From DATEPR01 sp963780635 (GTDB lineage: Bacteria > Actinomycetota > Actinomycetes > Mycobacteriales > Pseudonocardiaceae): a stretch of 64,000 bases of DNA. Positions 41,160 to 48,953 of the stretch are shown one piece after another; the first letter of the stretch is position 1, and each line of letters begins with the position of its first letter. The position numbers were made by a program, and so were the translations under genes. Below the pieces are notes generated by a model that was not told the origin of the DNA, ran no database searches, and was given only the letters and a program-made list of their open reading frames with translations. Location of the stretch: assembly GCA_963780635.1 (NCBI GenBank), contig CAWACW010000018.1, positions 134,739 through 198,738 on the forward strand, in the 5' to 3' direction.

Positions 41160-42068
41160 TCAGGAGTCCCGGAAGAACCGCTCGTGCCTGCCCTGGCGGA
41201 CCAGCTTGAGCCAGTCCAGGAACGCCTTGGGGTCACGCTTGACGGTGAGGAAGTACAACCCGAACCGCAGTACCTCCAGGGCGCCGATGCGGCGCATCCC
41301 GGGCTGGGAGAGCAGGTAGCCGCGGTTGCGGTACGTGTAGTAGCGCTTGACCGGGTCACCGGGGTCCTGGGCGTGGAACCGGCCGCCGAGCATCGGCTTG
41401 AACTCCGCGGAGCCGTCCGGGTGCAGGTAGGACACCGTGAGGCAGGTGCCGAAGGGCAGCCCGGACCGCAGGAGCCTGCGATGCATCTCGACCTCGTCGC
41501 CGCGCACGAACAGCCGGTAGTCCGGCACGCCGATCACGTCCAGCGTCGCCGCGCGGAACAACGCGCCGTTGAACAGCGACGCGATCCCGGGCAGGAAGTC
41601 GGTGCCCAGTTCCCTGGTGGTCCGCTTCCAGGTCAGCCCGCGCCGCAGCGGGAACGCCAGCCGGTCCGGCGTGTTGATGTCGGCGACCACGGGGGACACC
41701 TCGGCCAGTCCACGCCGCCGAGCCTGCTCCAGCAGCGTAGCCAGCACGGTCTCGTCACCGGGGCGGCCGTCGTCGTCGGCCAGCCACACCCAGTCGGCAC
41801 CCATGCTCAGCGCGTGCAGCATGCCCAGCGCGAACCCGCCTGCCCCGCCGAGGTTGCGGTGCGACACCAGGTACGTGGTCGGCAGCGGGCATGCCTCGAC
41901 GACCTCGCGGGCGGACTCGTCGGGACCGTTGTCCACCACGACGAGATGGTCCGGTGGCCTGCTCTGCGCCGCGATCACCTTGAGTGAGTCCACCAGCAGT
42001 TGGCTGCGGTGACGGGTGACGACGACGGCCACCACGGCGTCCTCGCGCAGCGGCAGGTCCTCGGTCAT
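41160..42068 (-). CDS. glfT1: Galactofuranosyltransferase GlfT1
   Basis: 302 residues (Rv3782 is 304). GT2 enzyme that adds the first two galactofuranose units to the decaprenyl-linked GlcNAc-rhamnose primer. Visible features: AVVVTRHRSQLLVDSLKVIAAQSR, VVDNGPDESA, NLGGAGGFALGMLHAL, metal motif WLADDDGRPGDE and the late FVRGDEVEMHRRL with YYTYRNRGYL. ATG 42068. It is the last gene of the wzm-wzt-glfT1 unit, the same genes as Rv3783, Rv3781 and Rv3782. Confidence 0.95.
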   Translation of the reverse strand: MTEDLPLREDAVVAVVVTRHRSQLLVDSLKVIAAQSRPPDHLVVVDNGPDESAREVVEACPLPTTYLVSHRNLGGAGGFALGMLHALSMGADWVWLADDDGRPGDETVLATLLEQARRRGLAEVSPVVADINTPDRLAFPLRRGLTWKRTTRELGTDFLPGIASLFNGALFRAATLDVIGVPDYRLFVRGDEVEMHRRLLRSGLPFGTCLTVSYLHPDGSAEFKPMLGGRFHAQDPGDPVKRYYTYRNRGYLLSQPGMRRIGALEVLRFGLYFLTVKRDPKAFLDWLKLVRQGRHERFFRDS

Positions 42069-42109
42069 GTGTGCTCAGCTCTCCGCGCGGGTCGGGTCGT
42101 CGTTGGCCG

Positions 42110-42928
42110 TCATGCTCGCGCACCTACGTCCGTCGGTACAGCGTCCATGCCGAGGCGGGTGAGTTCACCCTTGCTGAGGTTCTCGAACGGGTCCTTGCCC
42201 TTGTACGCGGTGAGCACCTCGCGCAGGCCGCCCTGCTGCTTGACCTTGCCCTCGTCCATCCAGATCGCGGTGTCGCACAGCTCGATCAGGAACTCGTCGG
42301 AGTGGCTGGCGAACACCAGCAGACCCGAGCGCTTCACCAGGTCCACCAGCCGCGTGCGGGCCTTGTCCAGGAACGCCGCGTCGACCGCGCCGATGCCCTC
42401 GTCCAGCAGCAGGATCTCCGGGTCGATCGAGGTCACCACGCCCAGCGCCAGCCGCACCCGCATACCGGTCGAGTAGGTGCGCAGCGGCATCTGGATGTAG
42501 TCACCGAGCTCGGTGAACTCGGTGATCTCGTCGACCCGCTTCTCCATCTGCCGCCGGGTCATGCCCAGGAACAGGCCGCGGATGATGATGTTCTCCAGCC
42601 CGGAGATCTCCGGGTCCATGCCGACGCCCATGTCGAACACCGGCGCGATCTTGCCGCTGATCAGCGCGGAACCGCGGGTCGGCTCGTAGATGCCGGCCAG
42701 CAGCCGCAGCAGCGTCGACTTGCCGGCGCCGTTGTGCCCGACCAGGCCGATCCGGTCGCCTTCCTTGATCGACAGGTTGATGTCGTGCAGCGCTTCGATG
42801 ATCGGGACCTTGGCCCCGGTGCCGATCTTGCCGCCGACCTTGCCCAGCACGGCCTTCTTCAACGACCGTGTCTTCGCGTCGAAGATCGGGAAGTCGACCG
42901 ATGCGTTCCAGACGTCGATGCTCACCAT
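42110..42928 (-). CDS. wzt: Galactan-export ABC transporter ATP-binding subunit
   Basis: 272 residues (Rv3781 homologue). Walker A GLVGHNGAGKSTLLR (about 80-94), signature YSTGMRVRLALG, Walker B EILLLDEGIGAVD, H-loop FASHSDEF. The N-terminal ~45 residues (FPIFDAKTRSLKKAVLGKVGG) are typical of polysaccharide-exporting Wzt proteins without a sugar-binding tail. With Wzm it moves the lipid-linked galactan across the membrane. 13 bp separate it from wzm and 41 bp from glfT1. Confidence 0.94.
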   Translation of the reverse strand: MVSIDVWNASVDFPIFDAKTRSLKKAVLGKVGGKIGTGAKVPIIEALHDINLSIKEGDRIGLVGHNGAGKSTLLRLLAGIYEPTRGSALISGKIAPVFDMGVGMDPEISGLENIIIRGLFLGMTRRQMEKRVDEITEFTELGDYIQMPLRTYSTGMRVRLALGVVTSIDPEILLLDEGIGAVDAAFLDKARTRLVDLVKRSGLLVFASHSDEFLIELCDTAIWMDEGKVKQQGGLREVLTAYKGKDPFENLSKGELTRLGMDAVPTDVGARA

Positions 42929-42941
42929 GTCGAGGCCTCAC

Positions 42942-43856
42942 TCACACCCAGTAGGACACTCGGGCCCGGTAGTTGCGCATGACCACCAAGGCCATCGCCC
43001 ACCCGACCACCGTGATCGCGCCGACCACGATCCAACTCCACATGCTCACGTGCTGACCGATCAACGGCGCGCGCATGATCTGCACGAAGTGGTACAGCGG
43101 ATTGAGCTGGAAGACTATCTTCGCCCACTCGTTTCCCCCGCTACCGAACAGGTCGTCGGGCGACCACACGATCGGCGTCAGGTAGAACGCCAGCTGGATG
43201 ATGCTGTTCACCACCTGCGGGATGTCGCGGTAGCGGGTGGAGATGATGCCGAACAGCAGCGACACCCAGATCGCGTTCAGCGCCAGCAGCGCGAACGCGG
43301 GGATGGCGAGCAGCGACCACCAGCCGAGGCCAGGGTGCACCTGGCCGTTCGGGGTGTCGAGCTGGTACGGGTGGTCCAGCGACGTGAAGAAGATCGCCAC
43401 CACGATCACGTACACGATCATGTTGTGCGCCAGCATCAGCGTCTGCCGCCACACCGTCCGCAGCACGTACACGGTCAGCGGTGCGGGCAGATGCTTGATC
43501 AGGCCCTCGTTCGTGATGAACGTGGACATGCCCTCGGTCAGGGTGCCGTTGATGAAGCCCCAGACGATGAAGCCTGTCGTGACGTAGGGCAGGAACACCG
43601 CGATCGGGTGGTGGAACAGCACCGCGTACAGGATGCCCAGGCCCAGTGCCGTGACACCCATCGTGATGGTGATCCACAGCGGACCGATCACCGAACGGCG
43701 GTAGCGCTGCTTGATGTCCTGCCAGCCCAGGTGCGCCCACAGCTCGCGCTGGACGACACCCTGGCGGAGGTCGTCGAACGCCCTGCCGAAACTTCGGCTG
43801 GCGGCGGCTGGTGGGGGTGCGACCGTGGGCCGGTCCATCGTGCTGGTTGCTGGCAC
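42942..43856 (-). CDS. wzm: Galactan-export ABC transporter permease
   Basis: 304 residues, ABC-2 type permease (Rv3783 homologue) with six membrane helices (for example ITMGVTALGLGILYAVLF; FLPYVTTGFIVWGFI; MIVYVIVVAIFFTSL; SLLAIPAFALLALNAIWVSLLFG; IVVGAITVVGWAMALVVM). N-terminal amphipathic segment LWAHLGWQDIKQRYRRSVIGPLW is diagnostic. GTG 43856 is chosen because it stands 7 nt after TACCCT, the same arrangement as dprE1; ATG 43838 is the alternative and has no Shine-Dalgarno. First gene of the export unit. Confidence 0.92.
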   Translation of the reverse strand: MPATSTMDRPTVAPPPAAASRSFGRAFDDLRQGVVQRELWAHLGWQDIKQRYRRSVIGPLWITITMGVTALGLGILYAVLFHHPIAVFLPYVTTGFIVWGFINGTLTEGMSTFITNEGLIKHLPAPLTVYVLRTVWRQTLMLAHNMIVYVIVVAIFFTSLDHPYQLDTPNGQVHPGLGWWSLLAIPAFALLALNAIWVSLLFGIISTRYRDIPQVVNSIIQLAFYLTPIVWSPDDLFGSGGNEWAKIVFQLNPLYHFVQIMRAPLIGQHVSMWSWIVVGAITVVGWAMALVVMRNYRARVSYWV

Positions 43857-43863
43857 GCCTTGG

Positions 43864-43869
43864 AGGGTA
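43864..43869 (-). promoter_or_regulatory. Predicted -10 box of the wzm-wzt-glfT1 unit (leaderless)
   Basis: On the minus strand TACCCT is followed by 7 nt and GTG 43856. The 168-bp gap to bpa holds no gene. Confidence 0.6.
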
Positions 43870-44024
43870 CCGGCGGGCTGTCGCCCGACCGGTGCCCGGT
43901 GGGCGCACCGTGACCGTCGACGCGTGCAGTCGACGGCACAGATCACGCGAACCTGACATCGGTCGGGCGTTCCCGCACGTTACGGCCCTGCACCAGCCGC
44001 TGAATCGGTTCGGTTACCGATTGA

Positions 44025-44576
44025 TCACAGATATTGCCCGGTGCTGCGCAGGTGCGGCCCCTCCGGGACCTCGCCCCCGGTGCCCGGCGGCAGCGCACCC
44101 CGGCGCATCTGCTCCAGCTGCACGCGCGCGGCCATCTGCTGGGCGAACAGCGCGGTCTGGATGCCGTGGAACAAGCCCTCCAGCCAGCCCACCAGCTGTG
44201 CCTGCGCGATCCGCAGCTCGGCGTCCGACGGGGGCGCGTCCTCGGTGAAGGGCAGCGACAGCCGTTCCAGCTCGTCGCGCAGCTCCGGCGCGAGGCCGCT
44301 CTCCAGCTCCTTGATCGAGCGCTGGTGGATCTCGCGCAGCCGGTTGCGGCTGGCCTCGTCCAGCGGGGCCGCGCGGACCTCCTCCAGCAACTGCTTGATC
44401 ATGGTGCCGATCCGCATCACCTTGGCCGGCTGCTCGACCAGGTTGCTGACGTCACTCGCGCCGTCGATGTCGCCATCGGCGCCCGGGCCGGGCATCGCCG
44501 CGGTGCCCAGCGGAGTGCCGTCCGGGCCGACCACGACGACCTGTCGCGGCCCGCCGCCCTCTGGTCCCTCGGTCAT
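44025..44576 (-). CDS. bpa: Bacterial proteasome activator Bpa
   Basis: 183 residues (Rv3780 homologue). An ATP-independent ring-shaped activator that opens the 20S proteasome gate. The helical core is visible (MRIGTMIKQLLEEVRAAPLDEASRNRLREIHQRSIKELE.. through QLVGWLEGLFHGIQTALFAQQMAAR), and the protein ends in GQYL, the C-terminal motif that docks into the proteasome. ATG 44576 follows GGAGAGG with 8-nt spacing. Implies that this organism has a proteasome. Divergent from the aminotransferase-like gene. Confidence 0.95.
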   Translation of the reverse strand: MTEGPEGGGPRQVVVVGPDGTPLGTAAMPGPGADGDIDGASDVSNLVEQPAKVMRIGTMIKQLLEEVRAAPLDEASRNRLREIHQRSIKELESGLAPELRDELERLSLPFTEDAPPSDAELRIAQAQLVGWLEGLFHGIQTALFAQQMAARVQLEQMRRGALPPGTGGEVPEGPHLRSTGQYL

Positions 44577-44658
44577 GGGTGAATCCTCTCCTACCTCGGT
44601 TCGTCCCAAGCCTAGCCACCGGCCGGCACCCTCCGGCCGTCGCATTTCAGGGCCTCCG

Positions 44659-44664
44659 TACGGT
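44659..44664 (+). promoter_or_regulatory. Predicted -10 box of the class-V aminotransferase-like gene (leaderless)
   Basis: TACGGT is followed by 6 nt and ATG 44671. Confidence 0.5.
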
Positions 44665-44670
44665 GTGCCC

Positions 44671-45870
44671 ATGGCGTTGGACGTCGCTCGTATCCGCGGG
44701 TTGTTCCCCGCGTTGGGCGACGGCTGGATCCACCTGGATGCACCCGCAGGCATGCAGATACCCGAGCAGGTGGCCACCGCTGTGTCGATGGCCCTGCGGG
44801 CGCCCGTCTCGGGGCCCGGTGGTGTCTTCCCGGCTTCCCAGCGTGCCCAGGCCATCGTGGACGCGGGCCGCCGCGCCGTGGCCGACCTGGTGGGCGCCGA
44901 TCCCGCGGGCGTCGTGCTGGGCCCGAGCTCGGCAGTGCTGCTGGCCCGGCTGGCCGACGCGGTGGGCGCGGGCTGGCTGATCGGCGACGAGGTCGTGGTG
45001 TCCAGGTTGGACCATCCGGCGAACACCGCGCCCTGGCAGCAGGCGGCACAGCGCTGCGGCGGCATCGCCCGGTGGGCCGAGGTGGACATCGAGACCTGCG
45101 AGCTGCCCGCCTGGCAGTACGACGACCTCGTCACCGCCCGCACCAAGGCGGTCGCCATCACGGCGGCGTCCGGTGCCGTCGGTACCCGCCCGGACCTGGC
45201 CCGGATCAGCGAGACCGCCCGCCAGTCCGGTGCCCTGCTCGTCGTCGACGCCTCGTCCGCGGCCCCGTTCCTGCCGGTGGACATGAACAATCTCGGCGCG
45301 GACGTCGTGGTGCTCTCGGCCAGCGCGTGGGGCGGACCGCCGGTCGGGGCGCTGGTGTTCCGCGATCCGGCGCTGCTGGACCGGCTGCCGTCCTGCTCGC
45401 TGGTGCCGGGCGCCAAGGGGCCGGAGCGGCTGGAGCTGGGACCGCACCCGTATCCGCTGCTCGCGGGGCTGGTGGCGTCCGTGGACTACCTCGCGGAGCT
45501 GGACGACGCGGCCACGGGGCCGCGGCGGGAGCGAGTACTCACCTCGATGGGGTCCATGAAGGCCTACCAGGCGGGGTTGCTGGCGGGGCTGATCAACGAG
45601 CTGCGGTCACTGCACCACGTGATGGTGATCGGCGACGCGATGCGGCGGGTGCCGGTGTTCGCGTTCGCCGTCGCGGGCGTGCGGGCCGAGGACGCGGTCG
45701 AGCACCTGGGCAAGCGTGGCATCTGCGCGTTCGCGGACAACGGCCAGAACGGCGTGTTCGCGGCGCTGGGCGTCGGCGAGGTGGGTGGCGCGGTGCGGAT
45801 CGGCCTCGCCCACTACACGAACGTGGTCGAGGCCGATCAGCTGGTGCGCTGCATAGCCGAACTGGGTTAG
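44671..45870 (+). CDS. Class-V aminotransferase/cysteine desulfurase-like protein without PLP lysine
   Basis: 399 residues, homologue of Rv3778c by length and position. The fold is recognisable (HLDAPAGMQIPEQV; GLGPSSAVLLARL-type VLGPSSAVLLARLAD; RLDHPANTAPW; LLVVDASSAAPFLPVDM). Where SufS/IscS read SxHKxxGP, this protein reads LSASAWGGPPVGALVF, with no Lys at or next to the expected site. It probably cannot form the internal aldimine, so desulfurase activity should not be assumed. ATG 44671 lies 6 nt after TACGGT. Divergent from bpa, convergent with the quinone oxidoreductase gene. Confidence 0.87.
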   Translation: MALDVARIRGLFPALGDGWIHLDAPAGMQIPEQVATAVSMALRAPVSGPGGVFPASQRAQAIVDAGRRAVADLVGADPAGVVLGPSSAVLLARLADAVGAGWLIGDEVVVSRLDHPANTAPWQQAAQRCGGIARWAEVDIETCELPAWQYDDLVTARTKAVAITAASGAVGTRPDLARISETARQSGALLVVDASSAAPFLPVDMNNLGADVVVLSASAWGGPPVGALVFRDPALLDRLPSCSLVPGAKGPERLELGPHPYPLLAGLVASVDYLAELDDAATGPRRERVLTSMGSMKAYQAGLLAGLINELRSLHHVMVIGDAMRRVPVFAFAVAGVRAEDAVEHLGKRGICAFADNGQNGVFAALGVGEVGGAVRIGLAHYTNVVEADQLVRCIAELG

Positions 45871-45875
45871 AGCTG

Positions 45876-45926
45876 CTGACACAATGGCGTGCCTGGACGC
45901 CGCGAGCCGAACAGTTATTGTGTCAG
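45876..45926. terminator. Nested inverted repeat between convergent genes
   Basis: CTGACACAAT (45876-45885) pairs perfectly with ATTGTGTCAG (45917-45926), and the loop contains a second hairpin (GGCGT/ACGCC). Flanking AGAGCTG/CAGCTCT extends the outer arms with a 3-nt offset. It fills the gap between the aminotransferase-like and oxidoreductase genes and is AT-richer than its surroundings. A bidirectional terminator is likely; a miniature inverted-repeat element is possible. Confidence 0.55.
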
Positions 45927-45937
45927 CTCTTGGCCGC

Positions 45938-46915
45938 TCACGCGCGCAGCAGCACCTTGCCGACCACCTGGCCGTCCGCCACGATCCGGTGCGCGTCGCC
46001 CGCCTGCTCCATCGGCAGGATCTGCCCGACCACCGGCTTGACCTTGCCGGCCGCCACCAGCGGCCACTCCCGCGCGACCACGTCGGCGACGATCGAGGCC
46101 TTGCCGTCCGGCCCGTCGACCGGCCGGGCCCGCAGGCCCGTCGCGGACAGCCAGGCGCGCTTGACCATCAGCGACCGCAGGTCGATCTCGGCCTTGTTGC
46201 CGCCCTGCATGCCGATGCACATCAGCCGCCCGCCGGTAGCCAGCGCGGCCAGGTTCGGCGCGAGGTACTTCGCGCCCATGTTGTCCAGGATGACGTCCGC
46301 GCCACCGGCGGCGGTGACCGCTTCGACGAAGTCCTGCTCGCGGTAGTTGACGGCGATGTCGGCGCCCCACTCCTGGCAGCTGGCACACCGCTCGGCGGAG
46401 CCCGCGGTGGTCACCACGGTCGCGCCCAGCGCCTTGCCCACCTGGATGGCGTGCGTGCCGATGCCACCCGCGCCACCGTGCACGAGGAACACGTCGCCCT
46501 TGGACAGCCGCCCGAGCATCACGGCGTTGGACCAGACGGTGCAGGCCACCTCGGGCAGGGCGGCCGCAGCGATGACGTCCACGCCGCCCGGCAGCGGCAT
46601 CACCTGCGCTGCCGGCACGGCGACCCGTTGCGCGTAACCGCCGCCCGCCAGCAGCGCGCACACCTGGTCGCCGACCTGCCACCCGGTCACGTTCGGACCG
46701 AGTTCGGCGATGACGCCGGAGCACTCCAGCCCGAGGATGTCCGAAGCACCGGGCGGCGGCGGGTAGAACCCCTGCCGCTGCAGCAGGTCCGCGCGGTTCA
46801 CGGCGCTCGCCGCGACGTCGATCAGGACCTCGCCTTCGGCCGGTCGAGGATCGGGTACTTCGCTCCAGGTGAGGACTTCCGGGCCACCGGGTTCGCTGAA
46901 CGTGATCGCGTGCAT
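45938..46915 (-). CDS. NADPH:quinone oxidoreductase-family (zinc-free MDR) protein
   Basis: 325 residues (Rv3777 homologue). GroES-like N-terminal domain (AASAVNRADLLQRQGFYPPPPGASDILGLECSG) and Rossmann domain with VFLVHGGAGGIGTHAIQVGKALGA as NADPH site; no structural-zinc cysteines, which fits the QOR/PIG3 group. It reduces quinones or enones with NADPH. ATG 46915 lies 7 nt after a TACGGT box. Divergent from a GNAT gene. Confidence 0.92.
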   Translation of the reverse strand: MHAITFSEPGGPEVLTWSEVPDPRPAEGEVLIDVAASAVNRADLLQRQGFYPPPPGASDILGLECSGVIAELGPNVTGWQVGDQVCALLAGGGYAQRVAVPAAQVMPLPGGVDVIAAAALPEVACTVWSNAVMLGRLSKGDVFLVHGGAGGIGTHAIQVGKALGATVVTTAGSAERCASCQEWGADIAVNYREQDFVEAVTAAGGADVILDNMGAKYLAPNLAALATGGRLMCIGMQGGNKAEIDLRSLMVKRAWLSATGLRARPVDGPDGKASIVADVVAREWPLVAAGKVKPVVGQILPMEQAGDAHRIVADGQVVGKVLLRA

Positions 46916-46922
46916 GGTGAGC

Positions 46923-46928
46923 ACCGTA
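46923..46928 (-). promoter_or_regulatory. Predicted -10 box of the quinone oxidoreductase gene (leaderless)
   Basis: On the minus strand TACGGT is followed by 7 nt and ATG 46915. Confidence 0.55.
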
Positions 46929-46978
46929 ATTCGTTCGCGCCGCACGTGGCACGGCGGCAGCATCGAGGGATGACCGAG

Positions 46979-47608
46979 ATGCCCGATCCCTGGCCGCTGT
47001 GGCAACTGGAGCTGCGCACGCCGAGGCTGACACTGCGCCCCGACGACGACGCGGGCACGGTCGAGCTGATGGCCGAGGCGCTGCGTGGCGTGCACCCGCC
47101 GGAGGAGATGCCCTTCGGCGTCCCGTGGACCGACCAGCCGCCCGCCGATCTGGTGCGCGAGGGCATGAAGCACCACTGGGCGGCGCGGGTGGCGGCCACC
47201 CCGAGGAGCTGGGAGGTGCACTTCCTGGTGCGCCACGACGGCCAGGTCATCGGCGCGCAGTCGATGTCCGGCAAGGACTTCGCGACGCTGCGGGAGGTGG
47301 CGACGGGCTCCTGGCTGGGCATGCGGTTCCAAGGCAGCGGATTCGGCACCGAGATGCGCGCCGCCGTGCTGATGTTCGCGTTCGACCACCTGAGGGCGCG
47401 CACCGCGAGGTCGGCGGCGTTCCTGGACAACCCGAGGTCGAACGCGGTGAGCCGCAAGCTGGGCTACGAACCGGACGGCACCGAGTCGATGACCCGCAGA
47501 GGCGTCGCGGCCACCGAGCAGCGGCTGTTGCTGGCGGCGGCGAAGTTCGTGCGGCCGGACTGGCAGTTGGAGGTCAGCGGCCTGGACCCGGCGGTGTTCG
47601 GGGTGTGA
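46979..47608 (+). CDS. GNAT-family N-acetyltransferase (RimJ/RimL type)
   Basis: 209 residues. RimL-like layout: LELRTPRLTLRPDDDAGTVELM at the start, HFLVRHDGQVIGAQSM, then the acetyl-CoA segment GSWLGMRFQGSGFGTEMRAAVL and AFLDNPRSNAVSRKLGYEPDG. RimL-type enzymes acetylate N-terminal Ser/Ala of ribosomal proteins or small molecules. ATG 46979 is chosen because GAGGG lies 9 nt upstream; the in-frame ATG 46970 directly abuts that element. Followed by a strong hairpin terminator. Confidence 0.9.
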   Translation: MPDPWPLWQLELRTPRLTLRPDDDAGTVELMAEALRGVHPPEEMPFGVPWTDQPPADLVREGMKHHWAARVAATPRSWEVHFLVRHDGQVIGAQSMSGKDFATLREVATGSWLGMRFQGSGFGTEMRAAVLMFAFDHLRARTARSAAFLDNPRSNAVSRKLGYEPDGTESMTRRGVAATEQRLLLAAAKFVRPDWQLEVSGLDPAVFGV

Positions 47609-47614
47609 ACAGAG

Positions 47615-47643
47615 GTCTGGGTGCGGCGAGGCCGCACCCAGAC
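47615..47643 (+). terminator. Strong hairpin terminator after the acetyltransferase gene
   Basis: GTCTGGGTGCGGC and GCCGCACCCAGAC form a perfect 13-bp stem around a GAG loop, 6 bp after the stop codon. No U-tract. Confidence 0.85.
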
Positions 47644-48105
47644 CGACTCAACGGTTTCCTGACGGCGGCCGAGGGCTGGCGTGGAACACCATCCGGAGGT
47701 CAGGAGACGTCCGGCGACAGTGGTGTTCAACAGCGTCGACGTGCGCGGGAGGGGCGTCGCTGGCGCCTGCGCACCCGAGAACCCGTTCTCAGCCGCTCGC
47801 AATCGAGACCGGGCCGACACACCAGGCCCAGCCACGGGGATGCGACCAAGGGCTCACCGCCATACGCGGCTCATCTCGCATCGCACCACCTACCTCTCCG
47901 AGCGGCCTCCCCGCCGGTGCACGAGCCCTGACGTGCGACAAGCCGCCGGCCGGCCGTCCTGTTACCAGAATGCGCTTGTGACTGTGACCACACAACCCCA
48001 ACACGCCCTCGAGTGCCCGACATCGACCGAACGTGCAGCCAGAGAGCAGACGGTCACCACCCACGTCACTCCAGATGCCCCGGTGAGTGACGAGCCGCCC
48101 GCCGA
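47644..48105. other. Gene-poor stretch before tRNA-Ser
   Basis: About 460 bp in which I see no convincing gene. The open + frame from 47681 runs straight through the tRNA and is an artefact of high GC. No tRNA-like duplication or clear repeat is visible. Confidence 0.6.
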
Positions 48106-48111
48106 TAGGCT
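48106..48111 (+). promoter_or_regulatory. Predicted -10 box of tRNA-Ser
   Basis: TAGGCT ends 8 nt before the first base of the mature tRNA. Confidence 0.5.
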
Positions 48112-48119
48112 GGCCGCAG

Positions 48120-48204
48120 GGAAGCGTGGCAGAGCGGCCGAATGCATCCGCCTTGAAAGCGGAAGACGGGAGACCGTCCGGGGGTTCGAATCCCTCCGCT
48201 TCCG
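48120..48204 (+). tRNA. tRNA-Ser (anticodon TGA)
   Basis: 85 nt. The acceptor stem GGAAGCG pairs fully with CGCTTCC, the discriminator is G, the anticodon loop is CTTGAAA (TGA anticodon), the T-loop contains GGTTCGAATCC, and a long variable arm lies between, as in class II serine tRNAs. CCA is not encoded. Its 3' end borders a decayed integrase, so it probably served as an attachment site. Confidence 0.95.
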
Positions 48205-48279
48205 CACGTCACCGGGCGTCTGGCTCTCCGCCGAGGTCCGGACCCGTCCCGTCATGTAGCAACGGGTATAGCAACGCGG

Positions 48280-48610
48280 TCAACTCAACTCGCCAGACAG
48301 CCGCCGGAGCGCCTGCTGCTTGTCGTCCAGCGAGATGTGCGCGTAGGTGGTCATCGTGACCTCGATGGCCGAGTGACCGACGATGTCTCGGACGATGTGC
48401 GGCGGGATGCCAGCTTCAGCAGCACCGTCACGTAGGAGTACCGGAGATCGTGAAACCGGACACCGTCCAGACCCGCCCTTCGTCCGGAGGGATGCCGGCT
48501 CAACCGCAGGTATTGCGGTCGATCGGCGCGCTGTTCAGCTTCGTGAACACCAACCAAGCTCGTGCCATGCGCTGCATGGCCTTCGGCAGCCTCGCCCTCG
48601 TCCGCGCCTG
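48280..48610 (-). pseudogene. Decayed C-terminal part of a phage-type tyrosine integrase
   Basis: Three minus-strand pieces in different frames reassemble a Streptomyces-type integrase tail: LVFTKLNSAPIDRN, then GLDGVRFHDLRYSYVTVLL (catalytic HxxR region; HDLRY), then AGIPPHIVRDIVGHSAIEVT and TYAHISLDDKQQALRR with the nucleophile Tyr, ending at TGA 48280. At least one single-base deletion (expected AAGGCT, observed AAGCT near 48420) and another shift near 48510 separate them. Only the C-terminal ~100 residues remain. It lies just 3' of tRNA-Ser, where such integrases normally sit. Confidence 0.8.
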
Positions 48611-48953
48611 TTCACGACATAGAGATGTGGACTGCTGCCTGCCTAGACCAAGCTTATGAGCTCGGCTGCGGTTTAGTTGACTAGTCCCGAATGGGTGTTT
48701 CAGATGGAGGCGCATGTCGTCCTGAAGGTGTTGGCCATCTTGTGGACATTGGCCCAATCCAATGCCAGAGTCGGACGGTAAGGGCTGCTGAGGTCGCCAC
48801 GGTGCGGACAAATGCACCGATTTCGTATGGCCGATGGAGGACAATTCCGCCGCTGCGCGAAGTGCTATGGCGCTAGCGATTGCTCATCGGTAGCATCACG
48901 AGTCGACCGCTGGCCCAGCGGCGTCTATTCGGACAATTTGCGAGGGTATCAGC
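48611..48953. other. Island leader region upstream of the vWA gene
   Basis: About 340 bp of lower GC with no convincing gene; short frames at 48691-48876 and 48812-49012 have no recognisable domain. It probably holds the promoter of the three-gene operon; the AT-rich GGACAATTTG just before the ribosome site is one candidate element. Confidence 0.45.

Noticed and set aside
47681..48259. 192-codon + strand frame
   Set aside because: It runs through the whole tRNA-Ser and has no recognisable domain.
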